Source of the DNA: Muriicola jejuensis
GTDB taxonomy: Bacteria > Bacteroidota > Bacteroidia > Flavobacteriales > Flavobacteriaceae
DNA: 64,000 nucleotides
Direction of reading: 5' to 3'
NCBI RefSeq assembly: GCF_010671595.1
Contig: NZ_JAABOP010000001.1
Location: forward strand, 992,001 to 1,056,000
Numbering within the stretch: position 1 is the stretch's first letter; every line of letters starts with the position of its first letter. The notes beneath the pieces were generated by a model. That model was not told the DNA's origin, did not search any database, and worked only from the letters and a program-made list of their open reading frames with translations. Of this stretch, positions 33,944-43,169 are shown piece by piece. A program made the translations under genes and the position numbers.

Positions 33944-34590
33944 TGGACAGAAGAATCGCATTGAAGAATATGGGGTTGGCCCTTGGGTACACCATCGCCA
34001 CCCCTACCCTTTTATCCCTCGTTCAGGGATGCAAGGAAGCAGACACGGTAGACTGGACTCCGGATTTCTTTACCAAGGAAGAAGGTAAGGTCCTGATCCA
34101 ACTGGTGGATATCATTCTGCCCAAAACGGATACCCCATCCGCCTCGGAGGTAAACGTCCACGTCTTTATCGACCGCTTTACCAATGAGATCATGGAGGAT
34201 GTACAGAGGGATATGACACAATTGTCCCTGAATAAATTTATAGAGAAGGCGCTTAAGGACTCCGGAAAGGAAAAGGCCGATGACCTTACTGCGGAAGATC
34301 TTGAACCCGTTCTCGCGGCGGCGCTGAATGTGACGGAAGAAGAAGAGATCGAGAATATGGAACTGATGATCAAGAATACCTCAGCCGCTTCCAAAGGCGA
34401 AAATGACGCTGTCCCCGATGAGGTGATGCGTTTTTCCTTCGCGAAGAACCTGAGGGATATGACCATCTGGGGATACAAGACCTCCGAATACGTTGGAGAG
34501 AACGTCTTAGCCTACCTGCCTATTCCCGGTGAATACATCCCTTGTGGGGATGTGAATGAACTCACAGGAGGAAAAGACTGGTCCCTTTAA
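33943..34590 (+). CDS. Gluconate 2-dehydrogenase subunit 3-like small subunit
   Basis: This 215-aa protein has a twin-arginine signal (MDRRIALKNMG) leading to a lipobox-like LLSLVQGC (Cys30), then the subunit-3 domain (FFTKEEGKVLIQLVDIILPKTDTPSA, the family's conserved opening). The subunit stabilises and exports the flavoprotein subunit. Its start overlaps the GMC stop by 1 bp, giving translational coupling and equal stoichiometry. The mature protein is acidic and helical. Confidence 0.9.
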   Translation: MDRRIALKNMGLALGYTIATPTLLSLVQGCKEADTVDWTPDFFTKEEGKVLIQLVDIILPKTDTPSASEVNVHVFIDRFTNEIMEDVQRDMTQLSLNKFIEKALKDSGKEKADDLTAEDLEPVLAAALNVTEEEEIENMELMIKNTSAASKGENDAVPDEVMRFSFAKNLRDMTIWGYKTSEYVGENVLAYLPIPGEYIPCGDVNELTGGKDWSL

Positions 34591-34601
34591 CAGGATCCGC
34601 T

Positions 34602-35516
34602 TTGAAACGAAGACACTTTATACAAAGAACGGCTATGGCCACCGGTACCCTGTCCCTGACAGGGTTCTCTGTCTTTGGGCGCAGTCGTGATCTCTCTGAC
34701 ACCTTCCAACTCAACTATGCCCCCCATATCGGGATGTTTCGTGAAAGCGCTGGGGAAGACCCCCTTGATCAGCTCCATTTTATGGCCGATGAAGGATTCC
34801 GGGCTTTTGAGGACAACGGAATGGCAGACCGTCCTTTGGCCGAACAAAACGCCATGGCTCGGGTGATGATAGAACGGGGCTTGCAAATGGGTGTTTTCGT
34901 CGCTCACAAGATCTATTGGAACAGCCCAAATCTGGCATCCGGGGATCCGGATAAAAGGGAAGAATTCCTGTCCCAGATCCGTAACTCGGTAGAAGTAGCG
35001 AAGAGAGTCGGCGCGAGATGGATGACCGTTGTCCCCGGACATAAGGATCTCACACTAAATATGGGATATCAGACGGCACATGTGGTGGAGACCCTTAAAC
35101 GGGCATCCGAAATCCTGGAACCCCACGAACTTACCATGGTACTCGAGCCCCTGAATTTCAGGAACCATCCGGGACTCTTCCTGACAGAGAGTCCCCAGGC
35201 CTACGAGATATGCAAGGCAGTTGATTCTCCCTCCTGCAAGATACTCTTTGATATTTACCACCAGCAGATACAAGAGGGGAATCTCATCCCGAATATCGAT
35301 GCGTGCTGGGATGAGATCGCCTATTTCCAGATCGGCGACAACCCCGGAAGGAAGGAACCCACTACAGGAGAGATCAATTACCCCAATGTACTGGAATTCA
35401 TCCACCGTAAGGGATTCAAAGGGATCCTGGGGATGGAACACGGCAACTCGAAACCGGGGGTTGCAGGTGAAAGGGCCGTGATAGAAGCCTATAAAACGGT
35501 TGATCCCAAAACCTGA
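34602..35516 (+). CDS. Hydroxypyruvate isomerase-like TIM-barrel protein with Tat signal
   Basis: This 304-aa protein starts at a TTG (34602), chosen because it opens a twin-arginine signal (KRRHFIQRTAMATG) 11 bp after the preceding stop. The body is an AP-endonuclease-2/hydroxypyruvate isomerase barrel with probable metal ligands in LEPLNF, LFDIYHQQ, QIGDNPGR and GMEHGNS. It is the last gene of the GMC-2 operon. In this context it more likely acts on a keto sugar in the periplasm than on hydroxypyruvate; this is inference. Confidence 0.85.
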   Translation: MKRRHFIQRTAMATGTLSLTGFSVFGRSRDLSDTFQLNYAPHIGMFRESAGEDPLDQLHFMADEGFRAFEDNGMADRPLAEQNAMARVMIERGLQMGVFVAHKIYWNSPNLASGDPDKREEFLSQIRNSVEVAKRVGARWMTVVPGHKDLTLNMGYQTAHVVETLKRASEILEPHELTMVLEPLNFRNHPGLFLTESPQAYEICKAVDSPSCKILFDIYHQQIQEGNLIPNIDACWDEIAYFQIGDNPGRKEPTTGEINYPNVLEFIHRKGFKGILGMEHGNSKPGVAGERAVIEAYKTVDPKT

Positions 35517-35630
35517 AACTCAATAACATTCAAATTTAATTCAGCTGAACGCAACTTTTAAGTTCGACTGCAGTCGCCCTGCGATCCGAAACCTATCTTT
35601 CGTTCGTAGATTATATAAAGGCAGACTGTC

Positions 35631-35717
35631 ATGGAATACTACTTCTTACTTCTTTACGTGTATCTCCTACTTTTATTTATAGGCCATACTGCCATCAGGC
35701 CCAGGTTCGACAAATAA
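35631..35717 (+). CDS. Candidate 28-aa single-helix membrane peptide
   Basis: Starting at ATG 35631, the reading frame encodes one very hydrophobic segment (YYFLLLYVYLLLLFIG) and a short basic tail (RPRFDK). A near-consensus TATCTTTC element lies about 35 bp upstream. No homologue is recognised. The surrounding 35517-35856 gap otherwise holds only the nrdA terminator. Confidence 0.3.
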   Translation: MEYYFLLLYVYLLLLFIGHTAIRPRFDK

Positions 35718-35728
35718 GCTCTACTCGG

Positions 35729-35780
35729 GAAAAAATATACCCCGGGAAGCAACTTTTTCTGAGGAAAAGTACTGCCGGGG
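35729..35780 (-). terminator. Terminator of the nrdBA operon
   Basis: On the minus strand an outer stem CCCCGG/CCGGGG (35775-35780 with 35740-35745) encloses an inner stem ACTTTT/AAAAGT and is followed by TATATTTTTT. The two-storey hairpin lies about 75 bp after the nrdA stop. Confidence 0.65.
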
Positions 35781-35856
35781 CATAAATTAATAAACACTAT
35801 CTACTACCTAAGCCTCAATAGGTACGGGTCCGGGGCGGATTCGGAGACTCTTCAGA

Positions 35857-38343
35857 TCATGAACCGCACATAAGGCAATCGTCGTCTGCCTGACCGGCTT
35901 TTGCCTGTGCGATCAACGCTTTCATTTCTTCAGGGGTCATGGGCTCCACATCTACCTCAGAGTCATTCGCAGATGAGGCTTTAACCTGAATGGCCTCAGC
36001 GGCCTTAGGATCTGGGGGTGTAGCAGCTATCACCTCCGCTTCGGCTGCAACACTTACCGGCACCTCCTTTTTCTTGGTGTTGTCCAGGGTGAACTTGATC
36101 GCGTCTACAGCTGCCTTGGTCCTGAGATAATACATTCCGGTTTTCAGGCCGCTCTTCCAGGCGTAAAAATGCATGGAAGTAAGTTTGGAATAATTCGCAT
36201 TTTCCATGAACAGGTTCAGGGACTGGCTCTGGTCTATGAAATAGCCGCGTTGTCTCGACATGTCTATGATGTCCTTCATGCTCAGTTCCCATACGGTCTT
36301 GTAGAGTTCCTTGATATCCTGCGGGATCCCATCGATATGCTGAACGGAACCATTGGCCCTCATCAGTTCCTGCTTGAGATTCTCATTCCACAACCCGAGA
36401 TTGACGAGGTCTTCCAGCAGATGCTTGTTCACCACGATAAATTCACCTGAGAGTACCCTCCTGGTGTAAATATTGGAGGTGTACGGCTCAAAACATTCAT
36501 TGTTCCCGAGGATCTGAGAGGTGGAGGCCGTTGGCATAGGAGCGACCAACAGGGAATTCCTCACCCCGTGTTTTTTCACACTTTTGCGAAGTTTTGCCCA
36601 GTCCCAGCGACCAGACAACTCCTCATCCTTGATGCCCCAGAGGTTGTGCTGGAACTTGCCTTCTGAGATCGGTGAACCTTTGTAGCTGGAATAGGCTCCT
36701 TCCTCCTTGGCCTCTTCCATGGAAGCGGTCACGGCTGCGAAATACAGGGTCTCGAAGATCTCCTGATTGAGCGTCTTGGCCTCATCGCTCGTAAAGGGCA
36801 TGCGGAGCAGGATAAAGGTATCTGCCAGACCCTGGACCCCCAAACCAATGGGGCGGTGGCGCATGTTGGAATTCCTGGCTTCCTCTATGGGATAGAAATT
36901 CCGGTCTATAACCCTGTTCAGGTTCTTGGTGACCCGCTTGGTTACGCGGAAGAGTTCCTTGTGATCAAAGGTCCCGTTCTTGACGAACATGGGCAGCGCA
37001 ATAGATGCCAGGTTGCACACGGCCACCTCATCGGGAGCGGTGTATTCCAGGATCTCGGTACAGAGGTTGGAAGACCTTATGGTCCCGAGGTTCTTCTGGT
37101 TGCTCTTGCGGTTTGCGGCGTCCTTGTAAAGCATGTAGGGAGTACCAGTCTCTATCTGTGACTCGAGGATCTTCTCCCAGAGTTCCCTCGCCCTGATGGT
37201 CTTTCGGCCTTTTCCTTCCTTTTCGTACTTCACATAGAGTTTTTCAAACTCCTCGCTATGGCTGGTAAAAAGTCCCGGACATTCATTGGGGCACATCAGG
37301 GTCCACTCCCCATCCGTCTCCACTCGCTTCATGAACAGGTCCGGAATCCACATGGCATAGAAAAGGTCGCGTGCGCGCATCTCCTCTTTTCCATGGTTCT
37401 TTTTCAACTCTAGGAATTCAAAGATGTCGGCATGCCAGGGTTCCACATAGATCGCAAAACTTCCTTTTCGTTTTCCTCCCCCCTGATCCACATATCTGGC
37501 TGTATCATTGAAAACCCGAAGCATAGGAACGATCCCGTTGGAGGTCCCGTTTGTCCCTGCAATATAGGATCCGGTTGCCCTGATATTGTGGATGGACAGG
37601 CCAATACCCCCGGCAGATTGCGAGATCTTCGCTGTATTCTTCAGGGTGTCATAAATGCCATCGATACTGTCATCCTTCATGGCCAGGAGGAAACAGGAAG
37701 ACATCTGGGGCTTGGGAGTCCCGGAATTGAATAAGGTGGGGGTGGCGTGCGTAAAATATTTCTTCGACATGAGTTCGTAGGTCTCAATGACCGAATCGAG
37801 GTCGTTGAGGTGGATCCCCACCGCCACCCGCATCAACATGTGCTGGGGTCGCTCGACGATCTTACCGTTCAATTTCAGGAGGTAGGATCGCTCCAGGGTC
37901 TTAAAACCGAAATAATCGTAGCCAAAATCGCGGTTGTAGATGATGGTGGAGTCGAGCATTTCCGCATTCTCAGCGACCACCTGATGTACTTCATCTGAAA
38001 GGAGGGGGGCTTTTTTCCCGGTCCTCGGATTCACGTACTCATAGAGGTCCTTCATGGTTTCGGAAAAGGACTTCTTTGTGTTCTTATGCAGGTTGGAGAC
38101 GGAGATGCGTGCAGCGAGTTTGGCGTAATCGGGATGGGCAGTGGTCATGGTCGCCGCGATCTCTGCAGCAAGGTTGTCCAGTTCCGAAGTGGTAACACCG
38201 TCATACAGCCCCTCTATGACCCTCATGGCCACCTTTACGGGGTCTACCAGGTCATTGAGTCCATAACACAATTTTCGAACCCTGGCGGTGATCTTGTCGA
38301 ACATCATGGGTTCTTTCCTGCCATCTCTTTTTACTACGTACAT
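35857..38343 (-). CDS. nrdA: Ribonucleoside-diphosphate reductase, alpha subunit (class Ia)
   Basis: This 828-aa catalytic subunit reduces ribonucleotides to deoxyribonucleotides. It opens with an ATP-cone domain ([22 protein letters not shown]), the allosteric activity site, continues with the 10-stranded barrel ([64 protein letters not shown]) and ends in the redox-active DDCLMCGS tail that exchanges electrons with thioredoxin. It is downstream of nrdB on the same strand with 119 bp between. No NrdR box was recognised upstream. Confidence 0.97.
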   Translation of the reverse strand: MYVVKRDGRKEPMMFDKITARVRKLCYGLNDLVDPVKVAMRVIEGLYDGVTTSELDNLAAEIAATMTTAHPDYAKLAARISVSNLHKNTKKSFSETMKDLYEYVNPRTGKKAPLLSDEVHQVVAENAEMLDSTIIYNRDFGYDYFGFKTLERSYLLKLNGKIVERPQHMLMRVAVGIHLNDLDSVIETYELMSKKYFTHATPTLFNSGTPKPQMSSCFLLAMKDDSIDGIYDTLKNTAKISQSAGGIGLSIHNIRATGSYIAGTNGTSNGIVPMLRVFNDTARYVDQGGGKRKGSFAIYVEPWHADIFEFLELKKNHGKEEMRARDLFYAMWIPDLFMKRVETDGEWTLMCPNECPGLFTSHSEEFEKLYVKYEKEGKGRKTIRARELWEKILESQIETGTPYMLYKDAANRKSNQKNLGTIRSSNLCTEILEYTAPDEVAVCNLASIALPMFVKNGTFDHKELFRVTKRVTKNLNRVIDRNFYPIEEARNSNMRHRPIGLGVQGLADTFILLRMPFTSDEAKTLNQEIFETLYFAAVTASMEEAKEEGAYSSYKGSPISEGKFQHNLWGIKDEELSGRWDWAKLRKSVKKHGVRNSLLVAPMPTASTSQILGNNECFEPYTSNIYTRRVLSGEFIVVNKHLLEDLVNLGLWNENLKQELMRANGSVQHIDGIPQDIKELYKTVWELSMKDIIDMSRQRGYFIDQSQSLNLFMENANYSKLTSMHFYAWKSGLKTGMYYLRTKAAVDAIKFTLDNTKKKEVPVSVAAEAEVIAATPPDPKAAEAIQVKASSANDSEVDVEPMTPEEMKALIAQAKAGQADDDCLMCGS

Positions 38344-38462
38344 TTTGCTGCGATTATTTGGTTAGAATACTACGGTTTGTTCAAGTTTACAAAAACTTAA
38401 CATTTAAAAATTTGGCCATAAAAAGTCCTGAAAAAACAGGTCTTTTCTAGCTATGGGATTCC

Positions 38463-39449
38463 TTAGAAGTCAGCGTCGAAACTGATCTTCTGAGCATCCG
38501 TGTCTTTTTCTTTATTCAGGACACCGGCCTTCTGATATTCGGATACGCGTTTCTCGAAGAAGTTGGTCTTGCCCTGAAGGGAGATCATATCCATGAAATC
38601 AAAAGGATTGGTGGAATTGTATACCTTCTCGCAGCCGAGTTCCACCAAGAGGCGGTCTGTGACGAACTCCAGATACTGGGTCATCAGTTTTGCGTTCATC
38701 CCGATCAGGCTCACGGGAAGGGATTCGGTGATGAATTCCCTTTCTATATTAAGCGCATCTACGATAATTTCGGTAATACGTTCTTTGGGCACCTTGTTTA
38801 CCAGGTGCTTGTTGTGAAGGTGGACGGCATAATCACAGTGCATGCCTTCATCCCTGGAGATCAGTTCATTGGAGAAGGTAAGTCCAGGCATCAGACCCCT
38901 TTTCTTCAGCCAGAAAATAGAGCAGAAGGCTCCCGAAAAGAAGATCCCTTCCACCGCTGCGAAAGCGATCAGACGTTCAGCGAAACTGGGCGAATCAATC
39001 CATTTCAGGGCCCAGTCTGCCTTCTTCTTGATGGCAGGAAAGTTTTCGATGGCCTTAAAGAGGATGTTCTTCTCCTTTTCGTCTTTAACATAGGTGTCTA
39101 TAAGAAGGGAATAGGTCTCGGAATGGATGTTTTCCATCATGATCTGGAAACCGTAGAAGAACTTGGCTTCTGTGTATTGCACCTCGTTTACGAAGTTTTC
39201 AGCCAGGTTCTCGTTCACGATGCCGTCTGAGGCAGCAAAGAAGGCCAGGATGTGCTTGATAAAGTATTTTTCATCCGCATTGAGCTTGTTGTTCCAGTCA
39301 GACAGGTCCTGATGGAGGTCGATCTCCTCTGCCGTCCAAAAACACGCCTCGCACTTTTTGTACCATTCCCACAGATCGTGGTGTTTGATAGGGAATATTA
39401 CAAATCTGTCTTCATTTTCTTGCAAGATAGGTTCTCGGACTTCTGACAT
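38463..39449 (-). CDS. nrdB: Ribonucleoside-diphosphate reductase, beta subunit (class Ia)
   Basis: This 328-aa subunit houses the diiron-tyrosyl cofactor. Iron ligands and radical region are visible: [35 protein letters not shown] (with the radical Tyr in FFYGFQ) and [15 protein letters not shown]. The sequence is close to the eukaryotic-like R2 group common in Bacteroidota. The promoter (39484-39511) matches the flavobacterial consensus with a short ACTAA-rich leader. Confidence 0.97.
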   Translation of the reverse strand: MSEVREPILQENEDRFVIFPIKHHDLWEWYKKCEACFWTAEEIDLHQDLSDWNNKLNADEKYFIKHILAFFAASDGIVNENLAENFVNEVQYTEAKFFYGFQIMMENIHSETYSLLIDTYVKDEKEKNILFKAIENFPAIKKKADWALKWIDSPSFAERLIAFAAVEGIFFSGAFCSIFWLKKRGLMPGLTFSNELISRDEGMHCDYAVHLHNKHLVNKVPKERITEIIVDALNIEREFITESLPVSLIGMNAKLMTQYLEFVTDRLLVELGCEKVYNSTNPFDFMDMISLQGKTNFFEKRVSEYQKAGVLNKEKDTDAQKISFDADF

Positions 39450-39483
39450 TTTTCTTTAGTGTTTAGTGTTAGTATTTTGGGTG

Positions 39484-39511
39484 AAAAAGTACTTCGAGTT
39501 GGGACTAACAA
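39484..39511 (-). promoter_or_regulatory. Promoter of nrdBA
   Basis: On the minus strand TTG (39509-39511), 17-bp spacer, TACTTTTT (39484-39491), then a 34-nt leader containing three ACTAA units before the ATG. Confidence 0.5.
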
Positions 39512-39756
39512 AGATTGAAAAATGTTATTAAACTGTAAAGTCTGTTTTAGGCGAACGGCCTCAAAGTTTTTAACACAGCATGTTGAAATCTGGGTTCGTT
39601 GGTTATAGAGAAGGCCCTTAGCCTGCGTAGAGGAAAATGATATCTTTTTTCACTTCCTTGAACAGGAATTTTCCATACTCAGAAGTATTTATGGAGATAC
39701 TGTTCGGTATGGTCAAAAAAGTATAAAAAAATACCACTTCAAATCTTTGGAGTGTC

Positions 39757-39885
39757 ATGAAAAGGCAGTACCATGAAGAAGAGGATTACTTTCTACAGCC
39801 GATCAAAAGAAAAATTCAATCCCAAAATTTTTATCGCGATAAGAAAATCGGAATCGGGCATGACAAGATCACACCTCTGATTTGA
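39757..39885 (+). CDS. Candidate 42-aa basic small protein
   Basis: ATG 39757 opens a 42-codon frame encoding MKRQYHEEEDYFLQPIKRK and ending KITPLI, charged and without a membrane segment. AATCTTTG, one mismatch from TAnnTTTG, ends 7 nt before the ATG, like the nearly leaderless starts seen at tadA and dxs. No family is recognised. The stretch 39512-39756 upstream shows no gene or structure that I can support. Confidence 0.3.
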   Translation: MKRQYHEEEDYFLQPIKRKIQSQNFYRDKKIGIGHDKITPLI

Positions 39886-39915
39886 TGTAGAATAAAAAAG
39901 GGTGAAGAAAAACTT

Positions 39916-40071
39916 TTAAGGGGTGGTATTCGATTCGGATGTCTTTTGTTGGAGAGCGAACTCAGGTTGACTTTTATCCGAATTAACAGCCTCTCTTTCC
40001 CTGTTCTCGATTATTGACGCGATCGCGAGAACGAACACGAACAATAGGAATAAAAGGATGCATTTTTTCAT
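39916..40071 (-). CDS. Candidate 51-aa small secreted or membrane protein
   Basis: ATG at 40071 opens a 51-codon frame: a strong N-terminal hydrophobic segment after two lysines (MKKCILLFLLFVFVLAIAS) and a polar tail ending ESNTTP. It reads as a signal anchor or signal peptide, with Cys4 too early for a lipobox. It lies in the 0.8-kb gap between nrdB and the DUF3109 gene and was too short for routine gene calling. No homologue is recognised. Confidence 0.45.
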   Translation of the reverse strand: MKKCILLFLLFVFVLAIASIIENREREAVNSDKSQPEFALQQKTSESNTTP

Positions 40072-40224
40072 GGTTAAACTGGTTAGGTTATCTCTTTGCG
40101 GGTATCCGAAAATTGAATTTATATGACGGATTCCATTCTAAGGGACGTGAAGCTACCTAAAGTTAGAGCCAGTTAGAAAAATATCCCATCAACGGTATAA
40201 ATAATCTATGAAATACCTGTTTAA

Positions 40225-40794
40225 TCAGGTTATGTGCTGGCGTGCCACCTCCTCCAGTTCGGCGTACCATTCCTCTCCGAATTTACGGACCAGGGCATCC
40301 CGAACGAAGCGATAGACGGGGACCTGCAACTCGGCACCCAGGTCACAGGCCGGATCACAGAGTTGCCATTTGTGGTAATTCACGGCAGTGAGAGAAGTAT
40401 ATTCAGTTACACGGACCGGATACAGGTGGCAGGAAACCGGTTTTCTCCAGGAAATCGCCCCCTTGTTATAAGCCTCTTCAATCCCGCATTTTGCGACCCC
40501 CTTCGCGTTAAATACGGTGTAGGCGCATTCCTTCTGGTCTATCAGGGGAGTTTCCCACTCCCCGTCTTCCCCGATCACGGAGGTCCCCTGAGAGTCTATG
40601 GCCCTGATTCCCTCCGGCCGCAAAAAGGGTTTTACATCCTCGTAGATCTCTTTGAGTATCCTGGTTTCACTCTCTTCAAGAGGTGCGCCGGCATCGCCGT
40701 CAACACAACAGGCTCCCTTGCAGGCCGAGAGGTTGCACACGAAGTCCTTTTCGATAATCTCTTCTGATACAAGTGTTTTTCCCAACTGGAACAT
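40225..40794 (-). CDS. DUF3109 family cysteine-rich protein
   Basis: This 189-aa protein has a cysteine cluster near the N-terminus (Cys20, 25, 29, 30 in FVCNLSACKGACCVDGD) and more cysteines later (AKCGIEEA, VSCHLYPVR, QLCDPACDLG), a pattern suggesting an iron-sulfur or zinc site. The family is common in Bacteroidota and of unknown function. I placed the start at 40794 (MFQLGKTLVS) because it fits the family's opening; a start at 40848 would add 18 residues. Confidence 0.85.
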   Translation of the reverse strand: MFQLGKTLVSEEIIEKDFVCNLSACKGACCVDGDAGAPLEESETRILKEIYEDVKPFLRPEGIRAIDSQGTSVIGEDGEWETPLIDQKECAYTVFNAKGVAKCGIEEAYNKGAISWRKPVSCHLYPVRVTEYTSLTAVNYHKWQLCDPACDLGAELQVPVYRFVRDALVRKFGEEWYAELEEVARQHIT

Positions 40795-40888
40795 ACCGTG
40801 ACAAATTGGCCACAAAGATATCTTAAACCTCTGAAAATCCGTGAACATTATTTCATAACGACCCCCCTTCGAATGCCGAAATAAATCC

Positions 40889-40896
40889 TATTTTTG
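40889..40896 (+). promoter_or_regulatory. -7 element of marC
   Basis: TATTTTTG, a full match to TAnnTTTG, 22 nt before the marC ATG. Confidence 0.5.
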
Positions 40897-40918
40897 CACC
40901 ACTTTTAACACTGTTGGT

Positions 40919-41494
40919 ATGCACCTGAATTTTCGTGAGATAGCGACTGCCACTATTATTCTCTTCGCGGTCATCGATATTGTTGGGAGTATCCCCATTA
41001 TCATAGACCTCAGGAAGAAGGTGGGTCATATCCATTCTGAAAAGGCTTCCATCATCGCGGCATGCATCATGGTGGCATTCCTTTTCGTGGGAGAGGAGAT
41101 CCTGAATCTCATCCGTATAGACGTCTATTCCTTTGCGGTGGCTGGTGCCTTTATCATCTTTTTCCTGGCGATCGAGATGATCCTCGGCATTACCCTTTAC
41201 AGGGACGAGGAGCCGAGTTCTGCCTCCGTGGTGCCCATTGCCTTCCCGCTTATCGCAGGAGCCGGCACCATGACGGCTTTGTTATCCCTGAGGGCCGAAT
41301 TTTATGTGGAAAATATCATTGTGGCCATCATTGCCAATATCATCTTTGTCTACCTGGTACTGAAGTCGTCTGCCAAAATAGAACGGGTTCTCGGCAAGGG
41401 GGGACTGGGTGTCATCCGAAAGGTTTTCGGGGTGATCCTGCTGGCCATCGCGGTAAAGCTCTTTGCCACAAACATCAATCAGCTATTCCCTTAA
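40919..41494 (+). CDS. MarC family integral membrane protein
   Basis: This 191-aa protein has six predicted membrane segments and the MarC signatures (LFAVIDIVGSIPIIIDL, AFPLIAGAGTMTALLSL). Transport function is not established for the family, despite its name; it is not required for multiple antibiotic resistance in E. coli. A two-helix membrane protein gene follows after 30 bp. Confidence 0.9.
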   Translation: MHLNFREIATATIILFAVIDIVGSIPIIIDLRKKVGHIHSEKASIIAACIMVAFLFVGEEILNLIRIDVYSFAVAGAFIIFFLAIEMILGITLYRDEEPSSASVVPIAFPLIAGAGTMTALLSLRAEFYVENIIVAIIANIIFVYLVLKSSAKIERVLGKGGLGVIRKVFGVILLAIAVKLFATNINQLFP

Positions 41495-41524
41495 CCCCTA
41501 TCCGTTATTCGAAAACGCTATCCA

Positions 41525-41728
41525 ATGAATAAGAAAATATCCATCGTCCTGATCCTGCTGGCCCTGGCCCTGATCGCCTACAACGTAACGATCATCGACT
41601 TCAATGAGCCTCTGGGAGAACAAAGTATAATAGCAGTCATAGGGGTTGTAGCGGGACTTTGTGCCATCGTGCTCCTGCTTATTCTCCTGACTTCCCGAAA
41701 GATCCAAAAGAAGATAGACGACAAATAG
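41525..41728 (+). CDS. Small two-helix membrane protein
   Basis: This 67-aa protein has hydrophobic segments at about residues 5-24 and 35-57, separated by a short acidic loop (DFNEPLGEQ), with a lysine-rich tail. It lies 30 bp after marC, probably in the same transcript. Unrecognised; similar small hydrophobic proteins are common in flavobacteria. Confidence 0.65.
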   Translation: MNKKISIVLILLALALIAYNVTIIDFNEPLGEQSIIAVIGVVAGLCAIVLLLILLTSRKIQKKIDDK

Positions 41729-41778
41729 GTCTATTGTTCCGGGCAGCAGAAGTGGACATATTTTCTTATTTTAAAGAA

Positions 41779-43161
41779 ATGAAACCCTTTCTGCTATCGA
41801 GCTGCCTGTTGTTGTTTTGTCCCTTGGTGGGTCAACCCCTCCCGGAATTCGTCGGTACCTTCAAGGATTCCATAGGTGTAGATGGCACAACCCATGACAC
41901 TTTTTCCGCCTACATTCCTTCCGGTTTAGAGCCCAATAAAGAATCTCCCGTACTTTTTATTTTTGATCCCGGAGGGAGAGGAAAATCCGGAATTACAGCC
42001 TTTGTAGAGGTGGCAGAAGCCCATAATTTTCTTCTTATTTGCTCCAACAACGCAAAAAACGGCCCCTATGGCACCAATCTGGAAATTGCCGATCGATTGT
42101 TCAAAACGGTATTTGCCACCTATTCCATCGACAAGGACAGGATCTATACCGCAGGGTTTTCCGGGGGATCACGACTCGCTGCGACAATTGCGGTGCTCAG
42201 CGGGGCTATTCAGGGCGTAATCGCCTGTGGGGCAGGCTTTGCCAAACACCCCCTTTACTTTCCCAAAAAGGGTGAGCGCTTTTCATATGCCGGGATCGTC
42301 GGAAATAAGGACATGAATTACCGGGAGATGCAGAGAACCGTCTCCTGGCTGGAATCCATGGATATCTCCAATGAACTCTTCGTCTTTGAAGGGGAACACC
42401 GGTGGCCCCCAAGTGAAATAATCTTCAGGGCATTTGATTGGTTGCAGGAGGAGTTATACAGGAAAGGCGTCGAAGCTGAGGATGAACTGTTTAGACAGAA
42501 GCAATTTGAAAACCTGTACAGCAGGGCCCGGGATTTCGAGTCGCAGGAACAACTGGTAAAAGCAGTCAAAGAGATCGATCGCCTGATTCGGTATTATCCG
42601 GATATGATCTCCACTGACAGCCTGCAAAAGAGCCTTAGAAAGCTGCAAAGGGATCGCAGGTTCAAAAAAGAAAAGACCTTTTTACAAAAGATCGCCTCTC
42701 TGGAAGATACACTAGAAAGGAGAATCAGGGATAGATTCAATCTTGAAGTATCCATGGCCAAAAGCCCTGACGATTTCCGCTGGTGGGATAAAACCCTGAC
42801 CGACCTCAAAGAAACCTACGGGGAACACGAGAGGGAAGAATACCAGCAGATGGCCTATCGCTTACAAAGACAAATTTTTGCATCCGCAGTAGAAACTATG
42901 GATAGCTATCTTCGGCAAAAGAAATCAGGTGAACTGGACTATCTGGAACAGCTTCTGCTGCATGTGGCCCCTCAAAACCCTTATACACACTATCAGCTAG
43001 CCCGGAAATATGCTATATTGAACAGTAGGGACAAAGCTCTTCAGCACTTGGAGAAAGTCCTGGAACTTGGATGGAACGACAAGACGTTATTTAAAAGAAC
43101 TTCAGAGTTTGAAGCGTTAAAGGAAACAGAAGCCTTCAGGGTTCTTCTCGGGAAATACTGA
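41779..43161 (+). CDS. Exported esterase-like alpha/beta hydrolase with helical C-terminal half
   Basis: This 460-aa protein has a signal peptide (MKPFLLSSCLLLFCPLVGQ), then an alpha/beta-hydrolase domain of the PHB-depolymerase/LpqC type with FIFDPGGRGKSG near the oxyanion hole and the nucleophile elbow GFSGG (Ser128). From about residue 230 it is helical and charged, ending in a TPR-like pair (YTHYQLARKYAILNSRDKALQHLEKVLELGW). The combination suggests a periplasmic esterase with a protein-interaction module. The ATG at 41779 opens the signal peptide. Substrate is unknown. Confidence 0.8.
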   Translation: MKPFLLSSCLLLFCPLVGQPLPEFVGTFKDSIGVDGTTHDTFSAYIPSGLEPNKESPVLFIFDPGGRGKSGITAFVEVAEAHNFLLICSNNAKNGPYGTNLEIADRLFKTVFATYSIDKDRIYTAGFSGGSRLAATIAVLSGAIQGVIACGAGFAKHPLYFPKKGERFSYAGIVGNKDMNYREMQRTVSWLESMDISNELFVFEGEHRWPPSEIIFRAFDWLQEELYRKGVEAEDELFRQKQFENLYSRARDFESQEQLVKAVKEIDRLIRYYPDMISTDSLQKSLRKLQRDRRFKKEKTFLQKIASLEDTLERRIRDRFNLEVSMAKSPDDFRWWDKTLTDLKETYGEHEREEYQQMAYRLQRQIFASAVETMDSYLRQKKSGELDYLEQLLLHVAPQNPYTHYQLARKYAILNSRDKALQHLEKVLELGWNDKTLFKRTSEFEALKETEAFRVLLGKY

Positions 43162-43169
43162 GATCTCAA

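Noticed and set aside
40072-40100. TAACC-rich stretch before the 51-aa small protein (minus strand) as another Pho-type site
   Set aside because: The TAACC units are not 11 bp apart and no decamer follows at the required spacing.
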